From assembly GCA_002150815.3 (NCBI GenBank), contig NDFF03000033.1, forward strand, positions 682,001-746,000: a stretch of 64,000 bases of DNA. The letters run 5' to 3'. The position numbers and the translations under genes are program-made. Positions 1 to 12,712 of the stretch are shown in pieces. The DNA comes from Grammothele lineata. Lineage: Eukaryota > Basidiomycota > Agaricomycetes > Polyporales > Polyporaceae. The notes beneath the pieces were generated by a model. The model saw only the letters and a program-made list of their open reading frames with translations, was not told the origin of the DNA and did not search any database. Every line of letters begins with the position of its first letter. The first letter of the stretch is position 1.

Positions 1-78
1 GGCGGCCTCCTCCGCTCCCCTTGCGCTTGCAGGACGCTTTTGCGCCTCTCTCAAAGCGCGATTGCTACACGCTCAAAA

Positions 79-2372
79 ATGCTAGCTTCGCCTCTGCTTC
101 CGTCTCCCCGTTTCACGGACGAATCCTCATACAAGCCTGCAAAAGATCTCGAGGCCTTTAACAAGCTCCTTCCTCCCCCCATCGAGTTTGTGGAGGGTTC
201 TTCTACCGGCGTCCTTGCTGTGGCCGACGGCAAATACACACCCATAAACGAGGATCCCAAGTTGGCTGCACCTCCGGTACGAATGAGCTCCCGTCTACTG
301 CGCGCGCGCCCTTCATGTCCAATGCACTATCTAGGTATCCGAGCCGAAGAAAGCGGCTGCGACATCACCTCAAAAACCCCCGGAGACGTCACAGAACCTC
401 CCAAAATTCCTTTCCACTGGCCCTCTAGACACCCACTGGCCGGTTGGCAAGACCATTGGCTGTGGCCTAAACAACACAGGGAATACGTGCTTCCTCAACA
501 GCGCGCTTCAATGCCTGCTACACACACCTCCCTTGCTCCATATTCTGTTGAGACACAACCAGATCGAGCCATGTTAGTACCCCCTACCACTTGATCTCGC
601 TAGACGCCTCATCACATCTCCTGCTTAGGTCGGACTTCAAAGACCTATCCTTGTATGATCTGTGCGCTTCGACACATTATGGTAGAGGTGCACACGAAGA
701 AATATTCTATAACTCCATGGGCGGTCATAACGAAGCTGAATAGTGCGCCTCGCTCGGTCTGGTCTGTCCTTGGCTCCTCTGCTTATCGTGCGTCCTTTCA
801 CAGTGATCGCGAAACACATGCGGAGGGGGAGACAAGAGGACTCGCACGAATTCCTTCGCTACTTTATAGACTCCCTTCAAAAGTCTACTTTAGCGGCTCT
901 CCCTCAGTAAGTGTCAGCTCTGGCATTGAATCCTTCGGTGCTCAGCGTATCACCAGGAAAGTCGATCAGAAGTTGGCTGAGAAGACGTGGGTCTACGCCC
1001 TTTTCGGAGGTTTGCTTCGGTCTCGTGTCAAGTGCTTGAGTTGCGGTCATAATAGCGACACCTACGACCGGATGATGGACCTCAGTGTCGATATCGCGGG
1101 TGTGGGGTCATTGAAAGATGCTCTACGCATGTTCACTGCTGTTGACCATCTTCGCGGAGCGAACAAGTACAAATGCGAGAAGTGCGTCATGATGACTGCC
1201 GCCAGCGGGACATAGAACTGACATCCCTTAGGTGCAAGAAGCTGGTGAACGCGGACAAGCAATTCACCGTGCACGAGGCGCCCTTGGTACTCACCATCCA
1301 CCTGAAGCGATTTTCTCCTATGGGACGCAAGATTGGCCATCCAGTCAGGTATGACGAGCGCGTCTCCCTAGACTCGTTGATGAGCGACGGTCAATTCGGT
1401 CCCACGTACTCGCTCTACGGCGTCATCTCGCACGCCGGTGGTGGGCCCAATTCGGGCCACTACTATGCGCACGTCAAAAGCGCGAACGGCCAGTGGTACG
1501 AGATGAACGATGAGTCGGTCGTACGACACCACGGTGCGCCGACCGACATGAAGAACGCATACATGCTGTTCTACATCCGCGACAAGGGCCAAGCCCTCGA
1601 GGCAGCCATGAGCGCGCCGTCGACGAGTTCCGTGCGTCTGCCCCAGAAGACAGGCGTCATCGCGAACATGAAGAAGCGAAAGGCCACGGAGACCGACGGT
1701 GAGGACGGTCCGTCGCCCTCCAAGCGGAAGGGGTTCATTGGTCCCCTCCTCCCTTCTGCCGCCTCCCCGTCTTCTCCAGCTCCTCCGGTTCCCTCGAAGG
1801 ATGCCTCCGCTAAGGCCGACCCTCAGGCCGAGATGCTCAAGAAGAAGATTGCTGCAGCCACGTCATCTCAGAACGTGAAGGGGGCGCTACAGAGTCTGGC
1901 GGATTATGCGGACGATAGTGACGACGACGACGATGTGGGCGAGAAGGTTACGCTGAAGGCAGCCGAGAAAGACGGTACGCCTCCTCGTGATCTACCTCCA
2001 GTCCCTCCCTCCTCTACCTCTCCTCGCGACACCTCTCCCGCAGCGAATTCTTCGTCACCAGCCGCCCCTGCGCCCCCTCCAAAATCTTCCTCTCCTCCGC
2101 CAGCTGCTACTATTCCCCCTTCATCGTTCTATGGCACTCCCGCCCCCAAGAAGGACAAGAAACGGAAGTCTCCAGACGATGATGATGCTGCTTCGCTCGC
2201 AGAGTATGCGCGTACACCTCTTCCGAAACCGTCTCCTTTCACACAGCGCTTCAACGCTGCCAATCCCTTCTCTCGTATCAAAGGTGGCAATAACTTGCTG
2301 CAGCAACGGGACTCGCCCATCAATCGCTACGGCAGGAAAAATAAGAATAAGCGGAAGAGCTTCGCTGTTTAG
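79..2372 (+). CDS. Usp36/Ubp10-type ubiquitin-specific protease
   Basis: A deubiquitinating cysteine protease of the USP family. Six exons fit by phase and splice signals: 79-276, 335-572, 629-742, 804-906, 957-1181, 1232-2372, giving 672 residues. The Cys box [12 protein letters not shown] lies at about residues 110-121 with catalytic Cys near 118. The finger has paired Cys motifs (CLSCG and CEKC). The His box [12 protein letters not shown] is near 369, followed by a W-x-MNDES element carrying the Asp. The family order (P-I-N linker, [25 protein letters not shown]) matches USP36/Ubp10, which act in the nucleolus on Pol I and ribosomal substrates. The last 270 residues are Pro/Ser-rich and basic, ending in a Lys/Arg-rich nuclear or nucleolar-type tail. 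The first ATG in frame was chosen; the first 78 bases contain a possible acceptor (ttgcag), so an upstream exon outside the window is possible. Nucleolar role is inferred from family. Confidence 0.88.
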
Positions 2373-2813
2373 ACCGTCTCTGATTCTTGGACTGTACTTG
2401 GACTGTGCCGCTACGCTACGCTCGTTTGCCGGCTTTCTTGACTTGTTATATCTTATTACCTTGTGCACTTCTCCCCCCGGCCCATGCTTCCATCATTGTA
2501 ATGGCTCGAGTCACCCATCCTCCCAATCCCTCGTATATTGTCACCTGTACGCTCATCCACCCACGCTTCCATCCCTCCAATCGCCCGTCACTCCACACAA
2601 AGAGTAGCAACCCACCCGCATACCGATCTACTACTTAGACCTCTCCGTATTACCCCAGCATCCTCGAGACGTTCTCCGATCGAACCCCTGCAGCCGTACA
2701 CCGTAGGCCTGAAGAGATGTGGATTGACCGAGTAAAATTACCTCGAATATACACTTGTACAATAGCCCCGTGTACTGAGCCGCCACAAGCAGATAATCCT
2801 CGCCCTACCACAC

Positions 2814-4669
2814 TCACAGCTTCGCCTTGACCTCGCTTGCGCGGGGCACAGCGACCTGCTCGGTCTTAGCCGCACCCTCCCGACCATCCTCCCACCAAAC
2901 GACGGTTACAGTGATATCGTCCCTGAAACGGCGCGAGTACGGCGCCGGGATACTCGCAAGCCGCCGCAGGTGCTCGACGTCCCCGCCCCCGAGCGCGTTC
3001 CGGATGAGGTGCGTGCTGAGGTTGTCGTCCTCGAACGCCCACGCGCCCTTCTGCTGCTCCGCGGGGGCGGCGGGGCCGTAGCGCGCGGCCTTGTCCTTGC
3101 CGTCGACGCCCGCGGCGCTCACGGCGGTGGGCACGAGGCGCGGCAGGTCGGCCTTAGGAACGCGCCCGCGCAGCCCGGCGAGGTGGCCGCCGACGAGCGC
3201 GACGACTTCTTCGTTTGAGAGCTCGTCCCAGAGCCCGTCGGTCGCGAGCACGAGGAAGCGGAGTGCGGGCCCCTTCGAGGGCGAGGAGAGAGGGAGGAAG
3301 GAAAGAGGACGGTGGGTCACGACGGGCCGGGCGGTCACGTAGGGTGGCGTCTTGAGCGTGGCAGGCGCGGCGCGGAGGGCTTCGCCTTTCGGCTCCATGA
3401 AGGCTTTACTCAGTCTAGAGAGTAGAAAGAAGGGATGTATCATGGCGGAGTATACACGAAGAAAAGCGGGCATACGCACACTTCCTGGACCTCGCGGGGC
3501 CACTTGTACCGCGAGTCACCGAATGCACGGGTAGGCTCGAGACCGCCGAGTACGCGACCGTTGCGAATGACGTTCGCCGCCTCGTCAGGAGGATGCTCCG
3601 ACTGGACTCTGTAACCGTAACCGTGAGGTCGCTGAAGAGACAGAGGAGAGACGAACTAACCTCTTAAGTTCGTTCGGATTCCGGCCTGTTTGATCCTCCG
3701 AGAGGGCCTCAACTCGCCATATGCCCTGTCCATCCGCGGTCTCCTCGTACAAACCCGCGACTGCACGGCTGTCGCCCGTGCACGCAACGTACATGTTGCG
3801 ATTTGCGGTGTCAAACATAGCTAGCAGAGCACAACTGCCTAAGGAAGAGGTTGGAGGTTTGAAGTTTGAAGGCAAGACACGCGAACATGATTGCACTTAC
3901 CGGACATGGCTGCTCGTATGCTAGAGGTCGCCAAAGGATGTCCGCTCAAGTCCGGAATGAGCCGCTTCTTCAACGCCTCCTGGTCGACAGCCTGAGAGAG
4001 GATCCCAAGTGGCGCGTTCACAATCTGCGCGTCCAGTTTCGTGAACGCGGCCTCGATCGCACGCGCCACTTTTGCCGGGTCGGCGTCGTATGGCGGAGGT
4101 GTGGACGGCCAGACGAGGGCACGCGTGCGCGCAAGGAAACCAGCGTCGGCGAGACGTGCCTTCGGGTCGTTGACGCGCATTGCGAGCTCCGTGGCGACTG
4201 TGGGGATGAGGATGTCGGCGAGGACGCGCGAGGTGTGCGGGCCAGCGTGGCCATCCATGACGGCGAAGAAGAGGTAGTCGTCCTTTTGCGCATCTGCGGT
4301 CGAGGAGTCCACATCGCGCTCGATGAGAAGGCTGCCGTGCGCGTCTTCGATGGGGTCGTTGGACGCGAACTGGGCGGTGGTCGACCGCCAGACGAGGCCG
4401 TTGGGGCGGGCGATGGTCTTGTCGGACGCGCGCGCGCGGAGGCGGGTGTCGACCTCGTCTTTGCTCAGGAGGGGAAGCGTGCGGGTGGCCATCTGGCGTT
4501 TGCCGTCGGGCCCTGCGGCCTTGACGGCAATGTCAAAGGTTTCGGTGGTCGGATTGCGGTAGAAGCGGTGATAGACGTATGCGGAGGTACCGACGAGGAC
4601 GGACGTGCCTAGCACGGGTTTCCAAGCACGCCTGAGCATCAGTGCTGGCGGGCAAGTGGCGGACAGCAA
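2814..4669 (-). CDS. Mitochondrial PP2C phosphatase, Ptc5/PDP-like
   Basis: A metal-dependent Ser/Thr phosphatase of the PP2C family, most like yeast Ptc5 and pyruvate dehydrogenase phosphatases. Four exons: 3901-4669, 3661-3838, 3480-3608 and 2814-3414 (reverse), 558 residues. The N-terminus is basic and followed by a hydrophobic stretch (VLGTSVLVGTSAYVY, about 19-33), as expected for an inner-membrane anchored mitochondrial protein. Motifs in order: NDPIEDAHG (104-112), VMDGHAGPHTS (near 139), SGSCAL, CTGDSRAVAG, SEDQTGRN, RAFGD, LATDGLWDE, and a final RDDITV-type element, which together hold the metal-binding Asp residues. The start could instead be the next Met (4639), MLRRAW, which would begin directly with the presequence. 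The substrate (PDH E1alpha) is inferred from the family only. Confidence 0.9.
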
Positions 4670-5863
4670 AAGAGGCGGCCTCGGGCGTGGTTAGGTGGTC
4701 TAACAACTCTGGCGGTACACGGCAAGTGATTGTTGAGAGTCGATATGCGACGAGAGCAAGACAGCGACGTACTAGTGCAACAGCATCCAGTTCATCCAAT
4801 ATGTATGACCCCAGAGAAACAAAGAGACTTTCTCACAGCCGAAGAGAATAACACAAAGCAGTACGGCGGCGTAGGAGGAGGTGTGCGAGTAGTGGAAGAG
4901 GACGGAGAGGTTAAGCCTAGGACAGGGCATGCCACTCGGACGACCAAGGCTTGGCCCCGGGTCGGCGGATGCCGCGCAAGCGCGTCGCATCGGCCCGGTG
5001 TGCTGGGCCTCAACCTACACTCTTGGACCGTGTTGTTCACGGTTATGCGCTGGCTTGCGTTCTGCATGCTATCCACTTTCATACACATGTCAGAAGCGGC
5101 GTGACGGAATGCAGCTCATGCGCCGTATTGAGGCATCCCAAGAGGTATATACAAGTCATGATATTTGCTCGCACATATACCGTATCAGCGATACAAAGCA
5201 AACTTCTTCTCTTCGATTGATGGACATGCGTTAATTTCCGAGCAGTATGACTAACCCTTTGTGAGCCCTGCGCAGCCTGACTAGAGTATAGCAGAGCGTT
5301 TCGAGACGGTGCGAGTGACTTGTGTCTCAAGGGGAACTTCAAAAGGTGTCTAGGTCTATGTGCTGAACGGTCGTGATTGACTCTTCCGTTTACGGACTCT
5401 CCTTGCCATGGCGCATGTTTACGTTCCCTCTAATCGCGCCGTATGGGATCGAACAAAGATGAAAATGGTTCTCGAAATTGTCCAGGGAGGCAGCGGGAAA
5501 GGACGAAATGGTGTTGACAAGTTGTTCACAGTATGCAAGCTATTAGACGCTCGCAGTATGTGGGTGCGCAGCTCACGTCTTCATCGATCATGAGTCTTCT
5601 TCCCCCTTGTTCTCCTCCCTCTCGTCCGCCTCCACTTTCCGAGACGCATAATCATGCTTTCTCTGCACTGTCATCTTCCTGTTTGATTGGACGTCAATTC
5701 TGGCACAATCTCATAAAATGAACACTTCTAGGACGCCCACTTGCTGTATCACGAGACATTGACTAAAGGTGGTGCGTGCGAAGCCCCGTACGGGAAACGC
5801 CAGTACTCTGCGCGATATATAAACATCCCCATAGGCGATTCTTATCAGACGGAAAGGAATTCG
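4670..5863. other. Intergenic spacer between divergent genes
   Basis: No convincing coding sequence is seen between the phosphatase (reverse) and the GST (forward). Short open frames here lack recognisable domains and overlap on both strands. The right end holds the GST promoter with a TATA-like site. Confidence 0.5.
5816..5823 (+). promoter_or_regulatory. TATA-like box before the GST gene
   Basis: TATATAAA lies 41 bases before the proposed ATG of the GST gene. The spacing suits a short 5' leader. It is a sequence match only and no transcription start is known. Confidence 0.35.
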
Positions 5864-6699
5864 ATGTCGTTCGAACCTCTTGTCTTTTACAACATCGCCT
5901 GCAAGCAGAAAGGGGTCACATGGTCGGGTAACACTCTAAAAGCCAAGTGAGTTTCCTTCGTTGACCTCAATTGACTACGAAGCTTCAATCCGCTTCTTCT
6001 AGATTCACGCTCGACTACAAGGGTCTTCCATATCGGACCGTATGGCTAGAGTACCCCGATATCGCCCCCACTTGCCAGTCGCTCGGGATCGCTCCGACAA
6101 GCCGGTGGCCCGATGGCTCACCTATGTACACCCTACCCGCGCTCGTCGACCCCCTCACAGGCGCTGCCATCGCTGACTCGGCCTCCATCGCGCGCTACTT
6201 GGACGCAACCTACCCCACAACACCCGCAGTGTTTCCCGAGGGTACGGGCGCCCTTCACGCCGCCTTCCAGGCTGCGTTCGATAGGGTCGTAGCACCGAGT
6301 ATCTTCCACATCGCCGTGCCCGCCTCGTACGAGAGCCTTGTCGCCCCTGTGAGCCAAGCACACTACAAGGCCGCCCGAGAGCGCGTTCTGGGAGGGCATA
6401 TGGAGGAATGGAACCCTCCCGACAACGAGCGGCACGAGAAGAACTGGGCCGCGCTCGAAGTGGCGTTTGAGTCGGTCGCAGCGTGGATGACGGTGGACGG
6501 AGCTGCGCGGACTTTCGTCATGGGCGATTCGCCGTCGTTCTCTGACTTCGTCATCGCGGGAAGGCTGACGTGGCTGAAGCTGGCGCTGGGCGAGAACAGC
6601 CAGGAATGGCGGCGGATCGAGCGGTGGCACGGCGGTATGTGGGCGCGGCTGCTGGAAGACCTCGAGAGGGTTTGCGGTAGCAACAAAGCGGAAATGTGA
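5864..6699 (+). CDS. Fungal GTE-class (LigE/etherase-like) glutathione transferase
   Basis: A glutathione S-transferase of the fungal etherase-like class related to bacterial LigE, which is expanded in wood-decay fungi. Two exons (5864-5946, 6003-6699) give 259 residues. The N-terminal thioredoxin fold shows the class motifs KFTLDYKGLPYRTVWLEYP, then the PDG-x-YTLPAL-x-DP segment and ADSASIARYLDATYP (glutathione gamma-glutamyl contact), at about residues 28-95. A helical C-terminal domain follows with the conserved GDSPSFSDFVIAG helix near 205. Splicing joins AA to A in phase. The role in conjugating lignin- or extractive-derived compounds is family knowledge; the substrate here is unknown. 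Confidence 0.85.
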
Positions 6700-8278
6700 C
6701 ATGGTCGGTGTTACACAAAAATCGGCTTAACAGCTCGCACAGCTTGTGGCACTCGGTGAGTTGTTGTGACTGGCTCAATATATATGGGATTCCTATTTAA
6801 CCGAAAATCCGAAGGTCAATATCCTCATGTCATCCATGCCGCTCGACCGTGACTGAGGCGGGAACGACCGCCAAACTCCGGGGGCGTTGCTGCCACTGTA
6901 TGCTTTCGCCGCAATCGCAGCAGAGGTAATGGAAGGTGGCGGCGGGAAGCTTCCCTGCATCCTGCTAGAGTCAAAATGTCCTTTGAACCTACCAGTCTGG
7001 GTGGCTGTATAGCATGATCGCAGTCCCGGACCTTCTGTGGATAGTTGGATCAAGAGAAGCTTGTCGCCGCTGACGTAGCAACCTGTGCTCCTGAATAAGC
7101 TCTATCCCGTCTTAGCCACTCTTCAGTTCGATTTCGCCAATTCGGGCGAGCGCGGGCTCTCCCAGCACTTGGCGGAGACCCGACCGTTTTGGGCACCGGT
7201 TTGGCGCTTGCGGGACGAGTCCTCGTCGTAGGCGTCCTAGGATTCCGGGTACGTGCTATAACCTTAAGTGTGAACAAGGACAATAAGATATCGCGAAGGG
7301 GCGTGCGAGCGAATACGGAAAGCAAGTCACCAAGAGCAGAAAGCGCGGTTCATCGGCACTCTCTCCTTCCAGCCCTTCCCGACATCCATGCCGACGCCAG
7401 CCCGTCGGATCGACCCCTCCAACTCGCCCCGTTCCGGCGCCGCTCCGTAATCCCGGAGGACGGTGCGCGGTTCCGCACGCTATTTTCATTCAATTTGACC
7501 CGGAAAGAGCTAGCTATTCATCGCTCAAAGCGGGTCCCCGAGTTCTGGCGCTCCGTGCGCTCCGCCGACGGCTCTGACTCCGACCCCAACTCTTCGGGAA
7601 CTAGCGGCGGTTTCTCCTCGTATCCGCAATCGAGGCTGCGTAAGCTGGGGCGCACTTCGCTCGCTCGTAAAGCGTTTGACGAGGTTGTCTCTGCGCGGCC
7701 GTTGGACAAACAAGCGGGTGACTGATCAGAAGAGCGAGGCGGGCGCCGCCTTGCTAAGGGCTCTCTTCGAGTCCCGTGAAGGTGAGGGAGGACTGTGGCA
7801 AAGAGGAGATCGGATACAACCACATCGCGAGGGGAGACACAAGAGGTGTCTTCAAAGCGCCAACCGACTCTTGGAGAGAAAAGAGTATTTCAGAATCAGA
7901 CCGAGCAGACCGACTCGTCTACTTATCTGAGACCAGACACAAGGGCCGTAGATTGAGGCCGACAAGTTATAGTCTCGTACTCCGGTGTCGAAGGCTCCGT
8001 GTACGACCTTACTAGTGATACACTGCCATAGATAGGTAGTAACGAGCGTAAGGGATCTATTGTACACCAAGTAAGTAGAAGTAGGTTATTGAAGAATACT
8101 CAAACCCAAACGATGCGATTAAAAAGAGAGACCAAGAAATTATGAAAGCCGTGTACCAATGCCGTATGGAGATGATGAGCCGGAATAATCACCCGTCGCC
8201 CTCGTAGCAGATCCACTGCTACCACGACGAAACAGGGCCCACTCCACCTAAGTTCCTCTCGTCACCGAATGAGCCCGA
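6700..8278. other. Intergenic spacer, no supported gene
   Basis: A frame open from about 7189 to 7725 on the forward strand ends in a fairly protein-like stretch (GGFSSYPQSRLRKLGR) but has no ATG near its start and no recognised domain. An antisense frame overlaps it. I see no RNA gene or repeat here. Confidence 0.4.
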
Positions 8279-9551
8279 TCATTGAGCGCTGTAGGACGGA
8301 GGCACGTCGGCGAGATCGTGAGGCGCTTCAAGCGGCGCACTCGACGACGAGCCACCAGCGACAGGCTGCGGGTTTCCGTTCTGGTCGAACCGGATGCCCG
8401 AGTCTGCGTGGAACGTCGTCGACTGAGGGATGGACAGCAAGCCCGCCTCCGCCGCTTTGCTCATGTGCTGATTCGGACTCGCCGTGCCCCGCGGAAGCTG
8501 TGAGCCCGCCGCGAGGCCAAGTTGCGAGCCCCCTGCGCTGCCTGACGGGCCGACGGAAGAGCCGTAGTCGCTGAGCGGGCCCTCGGACGGGGCCCTGCTC
8601 TGGGTAAGGCCAGAGGGCGCGTGGGAATACCCAGAAATGGTGGGCGCGCTGTACGCAGATTGTGCTTGAGGCGCGACAGCGTTGTACTGTGAGCCGCCCA
8701 CTACGGAAGCGGAGGGTGTGGACAAGGATACGGGCGCGACGAAGGGCGTAGGCTTAGTTTCTTCTGCAGGGGCGAGCGCGCATTAGAACAATCAAGGGGC
8801 CGGCGCTGCGTTGGTGCGACTCACCGAGGTCGTGGTCGTGGCTGAGGAGGTCGCCCGGCTTTGCGGGCGCTGCGTAGAAGTATGGCTGGCCAGATCTCCT
8901 GTGACGGAAGAAGAAGAACCAAACGGCGATGACCGAGGCGACGAGGACCGCCACGCCGCCGACGACACCGCCGACGATTGCGCCAACCGGGGGCCCGGAC
9001 GACTTGTTGCTGGCGGCTTGGCTCGCAACGATAGAGGACAGGGGAATAGAGCTGGTGACCGTCGTTTGGCCTCCCGTCGCCGTTGCTCCGTCTATGGGAA
9101 CGTAGGCAATGTAATCGAGCACGAAGGGGTACGCTTGAGTCCCATTCTCGACGAAGATGCCTAAGGTATGGGTCCCGGCACTGACGTCCGTTTCGAAGAA
9201 TCCATTCTGATACTGGACGCTCCCGTTGTTGGGGGCCACAACCGTGGAAATGGGTTTCTTATCGATGTAGAATATGACCGCTGGAGGGTTGACATCTGCC
9301 ACAGTCGTCGCCCAGCCCACTACGGCGACTCCCGAGCCTGAAAGAAGTTTTGCTGAATTACAATGTATGGAAGTCAGGTAGTGTACACTGTACTCACCGG
9401 AGAACGTGAAGGACAAGGTGGCCCCAGCAATGCCACTCGTGATCGTTCCGCCTTGCGCGTCGCTGAGACTTCCTGGGAACCAGAGGTTTTGAGTCCCGTA
9501 GTCGATAGACTTCAGGTCCTGGTCATCAACAATAAACAAAGCCCCGGACAT
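8279..9551 (-). CDS. Single-pass membrane protein with beta-sandwich-like ectodomain (copy A)
   Basis: An uncharacterised basidiomycete-type membrane protein. Three exons (9398-9551, 8825-9337, 8279-8763; all junctions phase 1) give 383 residues. Residues 1-190 look like an extracellular all-beta domain: W-F-PG, FTFSG, YIDKKPI, GTHTLGIFVENG and PFVLDYIAY. A Ser/Thr linker precedes a transmembrane segment near 200-226, with Gly-rich start IVGGVVGGV and a phenylalanine run, then a basic stop RHRRSG. The tail of about 150 residues is Ser/Pro/Gly-rich and ends in DVPPSYS, a PPxY-type motif. No cleavable signal peptide is visible, so topology may be set by the single segment. It is paralogous to the next gene at 10655-11948, in the same orientation. 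Function is unknown; a carbohydrate-binding role for the ectodomain is only a guess. Confidence 0.75.
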
Positions 9552-10654
9552 GACGGAAACCGAGAGGTATGGAAATCCAAGGAGAGGGAGCGGAAAGGAA
9601 AGAAAAGGGGGCGGAAGGTGTCAAGAAGCTGAGACCGCCCGGACGATATACTTGAGGGCGAGCGCATCCCCATCAATGTGTGCCATCAACTCGCCGGAGC
9701 CACCGAGCGGTGTTGTATCACACAGTCGGAGGGCGACTGGCATAGGCATCGGTTGTGCTGCAACGCCACTGGGCGCGCCCGCCGAGTTCCCGATGCCGTG
9801 CTCCCGAAACGGCGCCGACGATGCTCAGAAGCCCTCTCCAGAGATAGCGCTTCTGTTGAGAGACAACATGAAATCAAACCATAGAATGAGTTTCACGAAT
9901 TTCCCATGTATAACTTTGAACACGGCACTTACAACATTGCATTCTCATCCTCTCTTGAGGCATTCAGGATGAGCACAAATTGATGCGCCTGGTAGCATCT
10001 ATCTCCATTTGGTGACTGAGATTTGTGAGCCCTTGCCGCGACGTCACGTTCCTTGGCTGATTGCTGAACGCTCAGCGCCCAGTGGAGACTACCAGGTATC
10101 CTGTCATGCGTGTGGTCGCTGACAGGTGCCGGCGTTACCTGAGGTCGGCGCACATAGGGGGAAGCTGTGAGCCCGGAAGGCGGTGGACGCTCGTCATCTC
10201 GTGCCTCGAGCGCCAAATGATGCCCGAAGCGCGAAGCATCTCTTGCGACACTGGGCGGTGAAGAGATATTGATTCAGAACCGTCCCGTCCGCACCCCAAA
10301 GAGTATCACCGTCAGGATAGCCAGGACAGCCGACGTTCAATACCAGTCATCAGTGTGCTGATCATGAACGTGAAGAATTCTAACAACGATAATCGGATCA
10401 GCGAGGAACAGCCACTCAAACAATGCACTCACAAGCTCAATAGTGATGGCTCCGCATGGCGGACTACTATAGAAGAGACAAAATGTAACGAGCAATTGAC
10501 GTCGCGAGCCTATCACCTGCCCAGCCAAAAATTGTATATATATGTAATAGAACGCGGTCCTAACAACGATCCATCAACCTTTACCAGGCCACCCGGCGTT
10601 TCCGGAACTCCAAGATGGCAGTGACTTCGACCTTCGGGATGAAGAGGGGTATGC
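9552..10654. other. Spacer between tandem paralogues
   Basis: This 1.1 kb between the two membrane-protein genes carries no frame with a recognisable domain. It includes the promoter of copy A at its left end. Short frames on both strands look like chance. Confidence 0.4.
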
Positions 10655-11948
10655 TCAGTTCTCTGTGTAAGTCGGGGGCACGTCCGAGATGGGCTCTAGC
10701 CCGGCACCCGAGGACGACCCGCTCGCGACAGGCTGCGGGTTGCCGTTCTGGTCGAACCGCACGCCCGAGTCCGCGTGGAATGTCGCCGGCTCCGGGACGG
10801 ACAGCAGTCCCGCCTCCGCCGCCTTGCTCATCTGCTGGTTCGGGCTCGCTGTGCCCCGCGGCAGCTGCGAACCTGCCGCGAGGCCGAGCTGGGAGCTCCC
10901 GGTGCTGCCGGAAGGGCCCGCGGAGGAGCCGTAGTCACTGAGAGGGCCTTCGGACGTGTTGTAGGCGGAGCGACCGATACCCGAGGGAGAATGAGAGTAC
11001 GCGGAGACCGTGGGCGCACTGTAGGTAGATTGGGGGGCGGGAACGGGAGGAGCGTTGTAGGGTTGTGAGCTACCCGCCATGGTAGACGGCACCGAAGGGG
11101 CGGGGACGGGGACGGTGTATGGTTCGGCCTTCAACGCCTTAGCTTCTGGTGGCAGGCAGAAGGCTATCAGCACTCATAGCTCGAGCGCGGTAACTCGTTG
11201 AGGAGCGCACCTGCACCGAAGATATCTCCGCCGTGGTCAGAGGCGTAGAAGTACGGCTTGCCCTTCTTCCCGTGCTTGACCTTGATGAAGTAGAGTGCAA
11301 CTAAGGCTCCTACGATCAGCGCTAACCCTCCAACTACACCGCCGACGATGGGGCCAACTAGCGATGCCCCCGAGGATTGGGCCACCGGGCTTGCAGAGGG
11401 GAGTGTGGTAGCGGCCCCTGTAGGTATAGACCCGTCTTGCTCCACAACAGATTGAGCGCCGGTAGGCGCGGTACCGCTCGGAACTTGGTACAGGATGTGG
11501 TCAAACCAGAAGGGATAGATGTCATCCGAGTCGATGACCTCCACCTCGAGAACGTGAGATCCCTGAGGGGTCCCCGTCCCGTTCAGCAGATAGAATATCC
11601 GGGAATCGCCTGAATCAGGCAGAGAACCTTTGTCGTAGAACTGTCCGTCGAGCGTAACCTGGATCACTGGGGCCTGCGAACCAGGAACAATTCCAACGAG
11701 TGCCGCCACATTGAAATTGGAACCTAGAGACATAGTGAGCTGGTATCCGACCCCCAGCGAGGTCGTCACTTACCATTATAAGGAAAAGTAAACTTGGCTC
11801 CCTTGTACCCATAGGATATGGTTCCTCCATACACCGCGGTGCCATTGACCGTACCGTCGTCGAAGCCTTGGGATGACCAATCATTGTTGTTCTGGTACAG
11901 AATAGATTTTCTGTCACTGTCATCAACGGCTATGACTTCAATGCCCAT
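10655..11948 (-). CDS. Single-pass membrane protein with beta-sandwich-like ectodomain (copy B)
   Basis: Paralogue of the gene at 8279-9551. Three exons (11774-11948, 11211-11723, 10655-11145, all phase 1) give 392 residues; the middle exon is 513 nt in both copies. The ectodomain has the same layout (FTFPYNG at the first junction, VTLDGQFYD, GSHVLEVEVID, YPFWFDHILYQVP). The transmembrane segment (IVGGVVGGLALIVGALVALY) is followed by a basic stop KVKHGKKGK and a tail sharing YSAPT, SEGPLSDYGSS, QLPRGTASPNQ and FDQNGNPQPVA with copy A. It ends DVPPTYTEN, again a PPxY-type motif. No signal peptide is evident. The tail is better conserved than the ectodomain, which suggests conserved cytoplasmic signalling with diverging external ligands. 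Function unknown. Confidence 0.75.
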
Positions 11949-12683
11949 GACAGAAAAAGGAGCGTAAGGAGAAGGAAAGGTGTAGAATGCGGTATCGGAA
12001 AAGCAGCTCCCTGCGCGCAGGAAGTTCAAGTGGAGGTTTTATTCCCTGTAGCAGCCACAGCTTTCCGCAAACTTGGCACATGGCTAAAATTTCCTTCAGT
12101 GGCGGCAGGTCGGCCGACGGAATCGCACCTCGCCCGCATTGTTCGTCCGATTTTGACGGTAACAAAACCACAACATGAACAGAGAAGCCTGCCGGAAAAG
12201 ATGAACCGTGATGAGAAGCATCGTGTGTTTTGAGCGAAGTCTCTCCCGAACGTGGGCGTCGGCGCGTTTGTGGTACGCGGCGGGCGGTGTCTGACGTTGC
12301 GCGCAATACCCCGCGCAGGCAGACCACTCGTGTATTCACGAATTCAATGTTTGCGATCCAGAGCCGGTTCGACTGGCCCGGCTATCAGCATTACGATCTA
12401 TGGGCCGTTGAGATCGGGTGAATTTGACAACTACTTGAGATATAAAGTGTCAGCAGCACTCCACAAAGACATCCGTACCGGATGTTAACTTGCCTTTGAT
12501 ACATATCTTCTCGGCCGACTCGGGACGGGTCTTTGATTATCTGTTACATACTGTCCAGCGACCTTGTGTGCTTGCCCTCGAGCCCCTCTAGCTCATGGCT
12601 GTGTTGCATGGAGTCGGGTATGACCTTTATATGTACCATAACGTATGACAATGGTAGTCTCAGCCGTGGTTGTCGTAAGCCGC
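11949..12683. other. Spacer upstream of copy B
   Basis: Promoter side of the copy B gene. No coding sequence is supported. Frames around 11938-12339 on the reverse strand lack any domain. Confidence 0.4.
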
Positions 12684-12703
12684 GATCTTCGATGCTTTGT
12701 CCC

Positions 12704-12712
12704 TCGCACTAC
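12704..12712 (+). repeat. 9-bp target site duplication, left
   Basis: TCGCACTAC directly precedes the element. The identical nine bases follow it at 13698-13706. A 9-bp duplication is typical of Mutator-like elements. Confidence 0.7.
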
